A stretch of 41,002 nucleotides of DNA from Eggerthellaceae bacterium (GTDB taxonomy: Bacteria; Actinomycetota; Coriobacteriia; Coriobacteriales; Eggerthellaceae). Below the pieces are notes generated by a model. It was not told the origin of the DNA, made no database searches, and saw nothing but the letters and a program-made list of their open reading frames with translations. The stretch spans positions 1 to 41,002 of the forward strand of contig JAFRLO010000005.1 of NCBI GenBank assembly GCA_017431165.1, read 5' to 3'. Of the stretch, positions 26,701-34,190 are shown piece after piece (the first letter of the stretch is position 1; every line of letters starts with the position of its first letter). A program made the position numbers and the translations under genes.

Positions 26701-27220
26701 GCAATTCTTCACCGGTCTTAAGATCGACGAAATCGCAGATATGGCGCATATCCGCATCCGCCTGCGTACTTTAGCGGAAACCATCTTTTTGTCGGAATCG
26801 AACACGCCAATCGATATCTCCGAAGACATCGGAACGCACATGTTCGAGAAACCACGCACTGAATTCACGAAGCATGAGTTCATCAAGCGGGACGATGTCG
26901 CGCCAGTTGCCCCAGATTCAAATAAGGAGGATAACAAGCCGAGCACCAAAACCACGCCCGCTCCGCTCAACTATCCCAATAGGAATAATTTCATAGCTCA
27001 CAATTCTTTAGGCTCTGCTGCACCAGCTGCCCAGCGTGTATGGGGTACCCCCTATATGCCTAAGGAGGCGCATGCGGCGATTGAAGAGGCGGCGAAGAAA
27101 TTCGCGCCACCTGTTCTTGCCGACAAAGCGCCAGAAACCACACTTGAGCCAGCAGGTAAAACGATACCGCCCATGCCTCGCTCCTTCATCGATAAACTGA
27201 AATCAGGGATGCTCCGATGA
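23759..27220 (+). CDS. Giant 2-hydroxyacyl-CoA dehydratase activase-related protein (two ASKHA domains plus DUF2229/HgdB-like part)
   Basis: The 1153-aa protein contains two BcrA/BadF/HgdC-type ATPase domains. The first (about residues 3-270) has GIDAGSKTLKVVV and the cluster-ligand loop TCAGGTGGFID near 120. The second (about 319-600) has VGMDAGSTAIKLA, EACSSGCGSFIEG near 450 and CTVFMTSRVRHAQKIG. A Cys block CPGCQNSC...CEC follows near 625-660, then a DUF2229-like region from about 700 and an HgdB-like stretch (VGRPYHIDP near 889). A Pro/Ala-rich low-complexity tail covers about 1045-1130. Activases of this fold use ATP to inject an electron into 2-hydroxyacyl-CoA dehydratases or benzoyl-CoA reductases. 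Translation starts at GTG after AGAAAGG. It overlaps the next gene by 4 bp (ATGA). Confidence 0.88.
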   Translation: MAYRVGIDAGSKTLKVVVLNDDDSLAFSIYLRHRFDIATRLAQTIHDVCWRFGDIDCTIAITGSAGIEVAQWLDLPFVQEVIATTKAVQTIIPDADAVIELGGEDAKIIYLSGGLEQRMNATCAGGTGGFIDTIAFMLGIHTKEFSQLSMGASHIYPIASRCAVFAQTDVRPLLNAGANKADIAASALEAVVRQTLGGLACGRPIRGKVVYLGGPCEFIPDLVRRFNMALKLERNMGIKPKDAHLFTAQGAALYGGEQADAPLVRLSDLEARLLEQNQPEDDLPRLRPLFTSQAELEEFKTRHAQTAVSTSHVTSYEGSLYVGMDAGSTAIKLACVSEDGRLIYSDNEPTEGDVLETSRKMLKTMYRNLPHSYSGEQFYTIEHATVTGYGEDLLRAALGFDSGVVETVAHTNAALHFDPKASFVLDIGGQDMKAIWIKNGMVQETVLNEACSSGCGSFIEGTAYSLRSTPSKFSEVALKATAPIDLGTKCTVFMTSRVRHAQKIGASMGDIAAGIAYSVVQNALFRIIGMSNIDSMGDHIVIQGGTFMSDAVLRAFELISGKEVIRPGCAHLMGALGAALVARTRAKSMEVASGKDHNANHSASQLLSAQEIDRIKPKRTSSTCPGCQNSCAVTVIDFGNGRSYVSGNRCECAYQYFEIKKNDTEKKEMPPNAIALKQKLLKRYESVLRSEQSDTGSAIRIGIMNTLNTTDQLPFWHTLLTELGLDVIVVHSSPEDAATRNRTGLETIPSESVCFPAKLSHSRLFALLEAGATHILMPKYVRGRRCPVRCEYVDALCDGISAFDIEQPGFITPVLSKMTMLEAEQSPEDRESIFNCLAPLFSEEAPLSHEAFQAALETAWEEQRSFHAMVKKGNDRALTWSKQPGNHGAILVGRPYHIDPVLLHEIDDMLQGLGFSVVSPLEMNLPELDSKPDYHAAKPALRAAKFIQNRPNLHMICLESFGCTYDALSLPEVQQVLNETGQFFTGLKIDEIADMAHIRIRLRTLAETIFLSESNTPIDISEDIGTHMFEKPRTEFTKHEFIKRDDVAPVAPDSNKEDNKPSTKTTPAPLNYPNRNNFIAHNSLGSAAPAAQRVWGTPYMPKEAHAAIEEAAKKFAPPVLADKAPETTLEPAGKTIPPMPRSFIDKLKSGMLR

Positions 27221-27948
27221 ACAAGCTGCATATTGACACCACGTTCGTCGACGAGGCCCGCGCTGGAAGCGTTAGGGCATTCGCATGCTTCGAGCAGGGC
27301 GATTTGGAAGTGTCGCGAATGTTCACGAGCGATTTATGTTACGCGGTTGCCGTACTTGCAGGGCGAACGATTCGTTTGGTTTCCACGGCGATGGAAAACG
27401 GTAAAGAGCTTGACCGTCTCGTTGTGCCCGCAATTTGCCAGAAGTGCGTGCTCGAAGGCCTCGCAGGCATAGTTAAACGTGCAATCGGAACATGCCCTGA
27501 ACTAGAGTGGGTTGATGAATGGCCAGGCATCTTGGAAATAATGAGCGCAGAACATGCTGAGAAAGGCGAAGAACAAGAAAACGAAAATACCACCAAAGTG
27601 GGCATCATCGGTACTGCGCCGCTATGCTTCGAGCCCTTCCTGAACGACCATATCGCAAAACTCATCAAAAGCTTAGGATATACGCTCGTCTATCCGCGCC
27701 CTGAAAGCCTTTTCACCGATGATGTGCGCTATGAAGATGAATTGGCACGCTTCGTAGAACTTGGAGTGCGCAAGGTTATCTATTTGCAAAGCTTCGGCTG
27801 CCTGAAAGGACACGTGCATGCACGCGGAGCGCTTCATGGCCTTGCTAAGAAGTTCCCAGAGCTGCACATTACCGTGCTTGACTACGATGCAGAAGCATCC
27901 TCGCTCAATCGCGAGAACCGTATCCGGCTCGCATTAGGATTGAACTAA
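27217..27948 (+). CDS. HgdB/CoA-dehydratase-activase-associated protein (C-terminal partner of the giant activase)
   Basis: The 243-aa product is translationally coupled to the giant activase (ATGA overlap). Its second half (GYTLVYPRPESLFTDDVRY, YLQSFGCLKGHVHARG, LDYDAEASSLNRENRIRLAL) resembles the C-terminus of acyl-CoA dehydratase activase-related proteins. In other anaerobes these sequences are often fused as the end of a single chain of about 1400 residues, so this looks like the split-off last segment. The first half carries several Cys (CYAVAV, CQKCVLEG, GTCPE) that could bind a cluster or zinc. Its exact role is unknown. Confidence 0.75.
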   Translation: MNKLHIDTTFVDEARAGSVRAFACFEQGDLEVSRMFTSDLCYAVAVLAGRTIRLVSTAMENGKELDRLVVPAICQKCVLEGLAGIVKRAIGTCPELEWVDEWPGILEIMSAEHAEKGEEQENENTTKVGIIGTAPLCFEPFLNDHIAKLIKSLGYTLVYPRPESLFTDDVRYEDELARFVELGVRKVIYLQSFGCLKGHVHARGALHGLAKKFPELHITVLDYDAEASSLNRENRIRLALGLN

Positions 27949-27950
27949 TC

Positions 27951-29705
27951 TCACGCTTGGTAGAGCGCTTGCGCATGAATGCCGAAGGTTTTTGCCATGC
28001 GATACCACAGATAGAGCCACTCGCCCACCGGGTCACCGGTCCGATCCTTATACAGGGCCCAAACGAACCAATAATACGCTGACAAACCTACATACGCCAT
28101 ACAATGGCGAATCTCCGAAGGATCGGGGTCGCGCTGGAAGTATTCTCGTATAGCATCTTCTGCCTCAGGGATGCCATAATCCGAGCAGCAGATGAACGTT
28201 CCCAAATCGCTCGCATAATCCGACATTGCGGAGTATTCCCAGTCGATGAGGTCCATACCCTCGGGATGAACGAGGAAATTGGGTGCGTAGAAATCGTTAT
28301 GGCACAGCACGAACGGAACATCATCCGATTTCACGCATTTGTTTAAGAATTCCGCACGCTCAGCAAGCTCATCGAAGTCGGCGAAGGATACCTTCCCAAG
28401 AAGTTCGACGATCTCAAGGGCATTCTGATACACATCGAACGTGAAACTCGACTTGGCGCCCGATTGATGCAGCTTTCTGCCGATAGCCATAGCTGTCCTA
28501 ACGTGCTCCACGTTGTGGTAATCGAATTCAATGCAGCCCTCGATGAAGCGGGAGATCTTCCATCCCGTCTTCGGATCCTCGAAAACGAACGTGCGGTCGA
28601 TGCCGAGATCGCGCGCGACGCCCTGCGAGTACGCTTCGCTTTCCCTGCTGATGATCGCATCGGTACCTGTTCCAGGATGGCGATACACATACGGAATGCC
28701 CTTGGCTTCAAAACGAACGGAAAGATTCGTGAGACCTTGTTTGATTGGCTCGAACTTCTTCACGTCATCGCGCTCGCATTCCAATACCGAGCAGATGTTG
28801 TCCAAAATCCCCGAATCAACGTTCTCGATGAAATGGGGATCGAATCCGCGAAGCTCATCGAGCGAGTCGAATTCCCAAATCGCGTCCGACGGGTATTTCC
28901 TGATGCGCATCGGGAGCTCGGGAATATGTTCGGCATAGATGTCTTCCCAGAGCTTGCCTGCTGTTTCTGGATTGTCGTATTCGCGTTCAAGGATTTCAAC
29001 GAATTTCTTCGCGTAGGATTCATCCCAATAAGCATGCCCGAGCATGACCCATGAATCCGCGCCCCCGACCTTCACATCAACGATCATACCACCTTTGCCT
29101 TTGGTGGTTAGACAATACTCATCGGTCGGTCCATTACGATATTCGGAGGCATAATATGAGTCGTAAACATACTTCTCGAAAGGATTGATGCTGAAGTAGT
29201 CGTCTGACGAGCAAATGTAGGTGTTACCCAAAATGCCCTCAACTCTCTTGATGGTAGAGTTGTTATTCCTCGTAGCATACTCATCGTTGGTGACAAGCTT
29301 GACGCCGAAGGCGTCTTCAAGATAGAAGAACTCCTCCTTCTTATAGCCGATGACAACGGTGATGTCATCGATTCCAGCATCCTTAAGCTGTTCGATCTGC
29401 CGCTCGATGAGAACCTCTCCGCGAACGGTGAGAACGCCCTTTGGGCGCTCATAGGAAATCGGCGCGAAGCGGGATGAAATGCCCGCAGCCATAATGACAG
29501 CATTCTTAACCTTATACGGCTCCAAAGCCGCGAAGCCTTCCACGCTCACAGCCCCCGAGGCGTCAAGAAGGCCTTGGGCAGTTAAAGACTTAATGGTGTT
29601 GTTGACAGTACCGATAGAAACGCTGTTTGCACTTGCAATCTCCCGTTGCGTGCGGCCGGGGTTCTTATACAGAGTGTTAAGCACGCAAAACTCGTTGTAA
29701 TTCAT
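27951..29705 (-). CDS. Winged-helix / LicC-like nucleotidyltransferase / LicA-like choline-ethanolamine kinase fusion (copy 1)
   Basis: The 584-aa protein joins three parts. Residues 1-60 form a winged helix (PGRTQREIASANSVSIGTVN with a wing to residue 60). Residues 65-300 form a sugar/choline-phosphate nucleotidyltransferase (AAGISSRFAP, ERPKGVLTVRG, ICSSDDYFS). Residues 310-584 form a choline/ethanolamine kinase of the aminoglycoside-phosphotransferase fold (LCHNDFYAPNFLV, LIDWEYSAMSDYASDLG). Two-domain LicCA proteins make CDP-choline in Treponema; the extra DNA-binding domain suggests a self-regulating enzyme. The ATG at 29705 has AGG 6 bases upstream; a TTG at 29720 is possible. It is preceded by a strong promoter wrapped in ATGTTC/GAACAT half-sites. 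Substrate (choline, ethanolamine or other) is inferred, not shown. Confidence 0.85.
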   Translation of the reverse strand: MNYNEFCVLNTLYKNPGRTQREIASANSVSIGTVNNTIKSLTAQGLLDASGAVSVEGFAALEPYKVKNAVIMAAGISSRFAPISYERPKGVLTVRGEVLIERQIEQLKDAGIDDITVVIGYKKEEFFYLEDAFGVKLVTNDEYATRNNNSTIKRVEGILGNTYICSSDDYFSINPFEKYVYDSYYASEYRNGPTDEYCLTTKGKGGMIVDVKVGGADSWVMLGHAYWDESYAKKFVEILEREYDNPETAGKLWEDIYAEHIPELPMRIRKYPSDAIWEFDSLDELRGFDPHFIENVDSGILDNICSVLECERDDVKKFEPIKQGLTNLSVRFEAKGIPYVYRHPGTGTDAIISRESEAYSQGVARDLGIDRTFVFEDPKTGWKISRFIEGCIEFDYHNVEHVRTAMAIGRKLHQSGAKSSFTFDVYQNALEIVELLGKVSFADFDELAERAEFLNKCVKSDDVPFVLCHNDFYAPNFLVHPEGMDLIDWEYSAMSDYASDLGTFICCSDYGIPEAEDAIREYFQRDPDPSEIRHCMAYVGLSAYYWFVWALYKDRTGDPVGEWLYLWYRMAKTFGIHAQALYQA

Positions 29706-29751
29706 AGAAATCCTGTTCAATAGAAAGCATCCATCAATGCACTATTGAGCG

Positions 29752-29794
29752 ATTGTATGTTCAGAAATTTTGAAAGTCAATAAATTGTGAACAT
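29752..29794 (-). promoter_or_regulatory. Promoter and operator of kinase fusion copy 1
   Basis: The minus strand has TTGACT (29775-29780), a 17-base spacer and TACAAT (29752-29757). The inverted half-sites ATGTTCA (29757-29763) and TGAACAT (29788-29794) bracket the -35; the first abuts the -10. A repressor bound there would block RNA polymerase. Matching half-sites occur upstream of kinase fusion copy 2 and of the phosphodiesterase gene. Confidence 0.65.
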
Positions 29795-29864
29795 CGCCAC
29801 GGACACGGCACAACATAGGCGTATTCGGGTGTATTCACAAATGAAATGGATTGTGGATATAGAT

Positions 29865-30641
29865 CTAATCGACTTCGAATGGATCGGTGCTTGAGCCGTA
29901 TGGCGTCCTTCCAGTATCGTTTAAATCGAAGATTTCGTTATAGAGACCGGTGAATCTTGTATCCCACCAACGGTCGACATGACAATGACCATGGAACCAC
30001 CGCTTAAACGAAAGACGGTCTGCAAGGCTTTGAAGCCAATCCGTATTGTCGTCAGGCTTAAGGATGAAAGGCCAATCCGGGTCGATCTCGCGCAATGCCG
30101 TTGACGGAGCATCGTGCGTAAGCACGTAATCAACATGCCAGTTGCAGGCTTCAAGTTGCTTTTCGGCATAATCGCGCTCTTCGGGACTAGGTACCTCCTG
30201 AGACCACCACGATTCCCCTTCAGTGCGTTTTGCCTTGTCAATCGAATGCGCACCGCCCATAGCGAAGAAGATAGAGCCATCAATATCAAAGGTTTCCCCG
30301 CGCATGAGATGCATGACGTGCTCGCGGATTCGCTGCACACGCCCTCCGTGCCACGTATCTATCGGGTATTGCTCAATGAGGTCGAAGTTCTCATGATTGC
30401 CATCGATCCAAAGGGTCGTGTAAGGCCGCGCTTCGAACCAATCGAGCCATCGCTCGTCTTCCTGCCATGCGAGATACGCATCCTCGCCCGCGGATTCCAG
30501 CGTACAAGGAGGTGTCCAGATGAATCCGAAATCACCTAGGATGATGAGGTAGTCATCCCGCGTTAGCCCATGATCGTCGAAACGAACGACCTTATCGATA
30601 TCGATGACGTTGTGGGTATCCCCCGTTAGGAAAACCGCCAA
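29865..30641 (-). CDS. Calcineurin-like metallophosphoesterase
   Basis: The 258-aa protein has all metal-binding blocks of the family: GDTHN (residue 7), LGDFGFIW, DGNHENFD, VLTHDAP and WFHGHCHVDR. It has no signal peptide and is probably cytosolic. It starts at TTG with only a weak GGGACGG upstream; no better start is available because the GDTH motif begins at once. It lies 42 bp downstream of the glycerophosphodiesterase gene and may be coexpressed with it. The substrate is not predictable; the context would fit a phosphomonoester or phosphodiester in phospholipid head-group turnover. Confidence 0.87.
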   Translation of the reverse strand: MAVFLTGDTHNVIDIDKVVRFDDHGLTRDDYLIILGDFGFIWTPPCTLESAGEDAYLAWQEDERWLDWFEARPYTTLWIDGNHENFDLIEQYPIDTWHGGRVQRIREHVMHLMRGETFDIDGSIFFAMGGAHSIDKAKRTEGESWWSQEVPSPEERDYAEKQLEACNWHVDYVLTHDAPSTALREIDPDWPFILKPDDNTDWLQSLADRLSFKRWFHGHCHVDRWWDTRFTGLYNEIFDLNDTGRTPYGSSTDPFEVD

Positions 30642-30683
30642 TGTGCAAACCGTCCCGTTCGAATCGAAGTAGCTTCGACTTGA

Positions 30684-31544
30684 TTACAGATGCGCTTCGA
30701 AGCTATCGAAGATGAATCCCTTAAACCCTTGGGCACGTGCTTCATCGAGCTCCGTCTGGCTCTTGAGCGTCCAGGCGAAGCAATCCAGATTCGAAAGCTT
30801 CTTCATGGCGGCGAATGTCAGCTGACCCGAGGACTTAAGTTCATAGGAAAGGAAATTCGGACGGCAAAGCACATTAGTGAACATGCCGGACAGCGCTATA
30901 CGGTTGATGATCGATTGCCCTTCGCCATCAGCGATGAAATCCTTAGAGAGGATGCCGCGCGGCACTTCGGGACGATTCTTCATCCACCACTGGAGCGCAA
31001 ATGGATTAAACGATTGCACGACATAGACGCCTTGATAGGAGTCGAGTTCTTCAGCGGTCTTGGCAGAAATCGTAGCCACATCATCTCCGGCTTCGCCCTT
31101 GATTTCCACAAGCAGCGGTACCTTGCCAGCAATCAGGTCGAGCACCTCGCGCAGCGTTGGAATATGCTCGTCAGTCCCGAAAACGCGACACTGGGCCAGC
31201 TCGGCATCGGTCATCTCCTCGACATTCTTATCAACGCCGCTCGTACGAAGAAGACTCTTATCATGCAGGACGACAGCGGTACCATCAGCTGTAACTTGCG
31301 TGTCGATTTCAATAGCATAGCCATGGTCGATTGCGCGTTGGAAAGCGGCGAGCGTGTTCTCGGGCGCGTCTGAGTCGTTATCGAAATAACCGCGATGCGC
31401 AATCGGCTGCTCAAAGAACGGTTGGAGCTTCTGCGTTGCCGGTTCACCGGGCATCTTCAAAAAAACGGTAGCCGCGAAAAGCACGACCACGATGACGCCC
31501 AATACGATTGGCCAACGCCTCTTCTTCGCATGCTTGCCTGCCAT
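30684..31544 (-). CDS. Membrane-anchored glycerophosphodiester phosphodiesterase
   Basis: The 286-aa product has a Lys/Arg-rich start followed by a single hydrophobic segment (about residues 13-29) and so is probably anchored with its catalytic domain outside. The GDPD domain has IAHRGYFDNDSDAPENTLAAF (catalytic His and Glu-Asn), IEIDTQVTADGTAVVLHD (metal-ligand Glu and Asp, catalytic His), VEIKGE and the C-terminal WTLKSQ segment. GDPDs release glycerol-3-phosphate and an alcohol such as ethanolamine or choline from deacylated phospholipids. The ATG at 31544 has AGGGGAG upstream. Its position between two kinase fusions and an EutH gene suggests it supplies head groups. Confidence 0.9.
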   Translation of the reverse strand: MAGKHAKKRRWPIVLGVIVVVLFAATVFLKMPGEPATQKLQPFFEQPIAHRGYFDNDSDAPENTLAAFQRAIDHGYAIEIDTQVTADGTAVVLHDKSLLRTSGVDKNVEEMTDAELAQCRVFGTDEHIPTLREVLDLIAGKVPLLVEIKGEAGDDVATISAKTAEELDSYQGVYVVQSFNPFALQWWMKNRPEVPRGILSKDFIADGEGQSIINRIALSGMFTNVLCRPNFLSYELKSSGQLTFAAMKKLSNLDCFAWTLKSQTELDEARAQGFKGFIFDSFEAHL

Positions 31545-31571
31545 CACGCTCCCCTTTCACGATACTTAAGC

Positions 31572-31597
31572 ATGTTCACTATACCATGATGGAACAT
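31572..31597 (-). promoter_or_regulatory. Promoter/operator of the phosphodiesterase-metallophosphoesterase pair
   Basis: An extended -10 (TGG-TATAGT, TATAGT at 31578-31583 on the minus strand) is flanked by ATGTTC (31572-31577) and GAACAT (31592-31597). These are the half-sites seen upstream of both kinase fusions but 14 bases apart, with centres about two helical turns apart. The remaining bases to 31655 show no gene. Confidence 0.5.
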
Positions 31598-31655
31598 CGC
31601 ACGTCGATGTGACGAAACTTGTGCATTATAGTTAGATCTTAATAGATGAAGATGA

Positions 31656-32702
31656 TTAATCGAGCTTCATATCGCCTTGCTGGATGAGACCCGCCTTGCG
31701 CATCGCGAAGGCAACGATCCAGCTGATGACTGCAGGAAGAACGAAGCATACGAGAAGCATACCGAGCCATTCGAAGGCGCCTGGCGTGATTCCATCTGCG
31801 ATCCACCCGCTGTACAGCCCGATAGGACCGACGAATCCGCAGGTGCCCATGCCGGACGCGATGGCAGGCCCGTTTTGCTGCATGGCGAAAACGCATGTTG
31901 CAATCGGTCCGCATACTGCAGCTGCCACGGTCGGCGGGACCCAAATCAAAGGTTTACGCATGATATTGCCCATCTGGAGCATCGAGGTTCCGATGCCCTG
32001 AGATACGATGCCTCCCCATCCGTTATCGATGAAGCTAATAACGGCAAAACCGACCATTTGCGCGCAACAGCCCGCGAGCGCGGCACCACCCGCAAGACCT
32101 GTCAGGCCAAGGGCAGCACAAATAGCAGCTGAAGAGATCGGAAGCGTCAACGCCATGCCGACGACCACTGCAACGAGGATGCCCATGAAGAAGGGTTGGA
32201 GTTCGGTTGCCCACATGATGAAGTTACCGATTGCGGTCGCGATGGCTCCGATGCCCGGCCCGATAAGAAGAGCAAGCGCGCAACCTAAGCCAACGGTGAC
32301 AGCAGGGGTCACCAAGATGTCAACCTTAGTCTCCTTTGAAACCACCATTCCGAGTTCTGCGGCGATAATGGCTATAACTAGCACGGCGAGCGGACCACCC
32401 GCGCCTCCTGCGGAATTAGCCGCATAGCCGACGACGGCAAGAGAGTATAAAACGAGCGGGGATGCCTTCAAAGCATATCCGATCGCGACCGCCATCGCAG
32501 GACCCGCGACCGCTGTCGCGAACGCGCCGATATCGTTGAATACCGTGACACCGGACAAGTTGCCGATCGTGTTGAAGATGGTGCCAATCAAAAGCGAGGC
32601 GAACAAACCTTGCGCCATAGCTGATAAAGCATCGATCGCATATCGCTGAAAGCTGATTTCGATGTCTTTACGCTTCAAGAAGTCTTTTACCGCTGCTGCC
32701 AC
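31656..32702 (-). CDS. PTS EIIC-like membrane protein without phosphotransferase partners
   Basis: A 348-aa, highly hydrophobic protein rich in Gly/Ala with about nine or ten predicted membrane segments. Its sequence pattern (IDALSAMAQGLFASLLIGTI near the start, ILVTPAVTVGLGCALALLIGP in the middle, MRKPLIWVPPTVAAAVCGPI, FVGPIGLYSGW) matches the PTS_EIIC_2 family, a distant EIIC group. No EIIA or EIIB gene lies next to it, as often in this family, so the transported substrate and energy source are open. I chose the GTG at 32702 (GAAGG upstream); a TTG at 32738 is the alternative. It is flanked by independent genes in the head-group region. Confidence 0.72.
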   Translation of the reverse strand: MAAAVKDFLKRKDIEISFQRYAIDALSAMAQGLFASLLIGTIFNTIGNLSGVTVFNDIGAFATAVAGPAMAVAIGYALKASPLVLYSLAVVGYAANSAGGAGGPLAVLVIAIIAAELGMVVSKETKVDILVTPAVTVGLGCALALLIGPGIGAIATAIGNFIMWATELQPFFMGILVAVVVGMALTLPISSAAICAALGLTGLAGGAALAGCCAQMVGFAVISFIDNGWGGIVSQGIGTSMLQMGNIMRKPLIWVPPTVAAAVCGPIATCVFAMQQNGPAIASGMGTCGFVGPIGLYSGWIADGITPGAFEWLGMLLVCFVLPAVISWIVAFAMRKAGLIQQGDMKLD

Positions 32703-32822
32703 GTACAACCCTTCTTTCTTTGCCCATCTACGCTTCAATTGTCGCAGAACTTGGACATGATTTGCCCATCGTAGGCGAAAGCGAAACGGTTAAGCGCTGA
32801 AAGGCACACTGATGACGAAAAG

Positions 32823-32854
32823 AAAGCGCAATGCGTATAATCGCATTGCGCTTT
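32823..32854 (-). terminator. Strong terminator of the kinase fusion 2-eutH operon
   Basis: A perfect 13-bp inverted repeat (AAAGCGCAATGCG, 6-base loop, CGCATTGCGCTTT) is followed on the minus strand by CTTTTC. It begins 32 bp after the eutH stop. The rest of the 183-bp gap to 32702 shows no gene. Confidence 0.8.
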
Positions 32855-32885
32855 ACTCTCTCGATGTTGCTGTCAAAAGAAGTGT

Positions 32886-34142
32886 CTAGCCTTCCATCAG
32901 CTCCTCAAGCACGTCGGCACTTTCCTCACTCTGGCCCTCCGCCAAAGCCTCCTCTTCCTCGAGCTGGCGTGCCTTCTTGAGAGCGAGCCAATATGTGAAC
33001 ACAACGGCAAGCACTGCAGCGACAAGCTTACCAATAAAGAGCGGAGCGATAAGCGTGGGCTGATACGTCGCGCAGAACGAAAGGTGATCACCGATAATGA
33101 ATGAGCCGCACACGGCGAATGCAGCCGTTTTCACTTTATCTTCAGCACGCATGTCCTTCATCATCGGGAAAAGGGCCAAGGCATTTGCCGCAGTTGCAAG
33201 GATACCGGCGATGGCAAGATCGCTTAGATGGAACAATCTTCCAATCGCGCCTAAAGGCTTAGCCAGATAGGTCCTGATGAGATAAACCATCGGGAATGCA
33301 CCCGCAAGCATCATCGCAACGCAACCTATGACCTCAACGCATTGCGAAAGGTGCTCGGCATCATACGCAATCAACGGCTCGAAACCCCAGCCCGTCCAAA
33401 TCAACGATGGCAAACCTGTAAACTGCTCGACGATGCTTATGATCAGTACGGTACGAGCGGCATAGTCGATGAACTTACCGAAAACGGTGAATCCTTTGAT
33501 CATCGCATTGGGAACAAGCTTCAATCCGATAGCGATGAGCACGCAGATGACCGTGAGCGGAATGAGGTTCGCGCACATCGGAAGCCACTGCATGGCGAGC
33601 TGGTATGTCGCCTCAGCATCTGCGCTAATGAACTCACGGATCATCGGTTCGGAGATAAGGCATATAGCACTGGCCACGAAGACGCCAATCGGAATAGAGA
33701 GGAAGCCGCACATGATGCCCAGAGCGAAATACTTCTGATCCTTCTGCTTGATCATGCGCAAACCGATTGGAACCGAATAGACGATCGTCGCTCCAGCCAT
33801 GAAACCAGTGAACATCGCCATGATCCAGCTTTCGCGCGTTGCCGCAAGGAGATCGGCAGACTGGTATCCACCCATATCGGTCGCGATGATGGTGGTCGAA
33901 GCGAGAGCGGGATCAGCACCAACCAACTGGAATGCAGGAAGAGAAACCATCTCAAGAAACGCCGACAAATAGGGAATCGAAGCGAAGATGCCGGCAACAG
34001 AAATGAAAATCGGGCCAAGAGCATAGATGCCCTCGACGAATTGCTGTCCCAGACCACTATTGGGCCTTACCATCGAGGCGATGCCGCCTGCGATCATGCA
34101 TGCCATCATGATGTAGACGATGATGGTACCTATAATTTCCAT
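32886..34142 (-). CDS. eutH: Ethanolamine permease EutH-like transporter
   Basis: A 418-aa polytopic membrane protein, about ten hydrophobic segments, with the EutH hallmark IIATDMGGYQSADLL in the first quarter and SFIIGDHLSFCATYQPT near the C-terminus, followed by a cytosolic acidic tail. EutH imports or facilitates diffusion of ethanolamine. No ethanolamine ammonia-lyase (eutBC) or microcompartment genes are nearby. It lies 48 bp after kinase fusion copy 2 in the same direction and shares its terminator, so it probably feeds a kinase rather than catabolism. The ATG has AAAGGA upstream. Transport of choline or a related amino alcohol is possible. Confidence 0.85.
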   Translation of the reverse strand: MEIIGTIIVYIMMACMIAGGIASMVRPNSGLGQQFVEGIYALGPIFISVAGIFASIPYLSAFLEMVSLPAFQLVGADPALASTTIIATDMGGYQSADLLAATRESWIMAMFTGFMAGATIVYSVPIGLRMIKQKDQKYFALGIMCGFLSIPIGVFVASAICLISEPMIREFISADAEATYQLAMQWLPMCANLIPLTVICVLIAIGLKLVPNAMIKGFTVFGKFIDYAARTVLIISIVEQFTGLPSLIWTGWGFEPLIAYDAEHLSQCVEVIGCVAMMLAGAFPMVYLIRTYLAKPLGAIGRLFHLSDLAIAGILATAANALALFPMMKDMRAEDKVKTAAFAVCGSFIIGDHLSFCATYQPTLIAPLFIGKLVAAVLAVVFTYWLALKKARQLEEEEALAEGQSEESADVLEELMEG

Positions 34143-34190
34143 AAGGTTCTTCCTTTCAAACGAAGCTGGAACACTTCAAAACGGTCAGGA

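Noticed and set aside
31656-32702. Complete PTS sugar transporter
   Set aside because: No EIIA, EIIB or HPr-like sequence lies nearby, so only an EIIC-like protein can be claimed.
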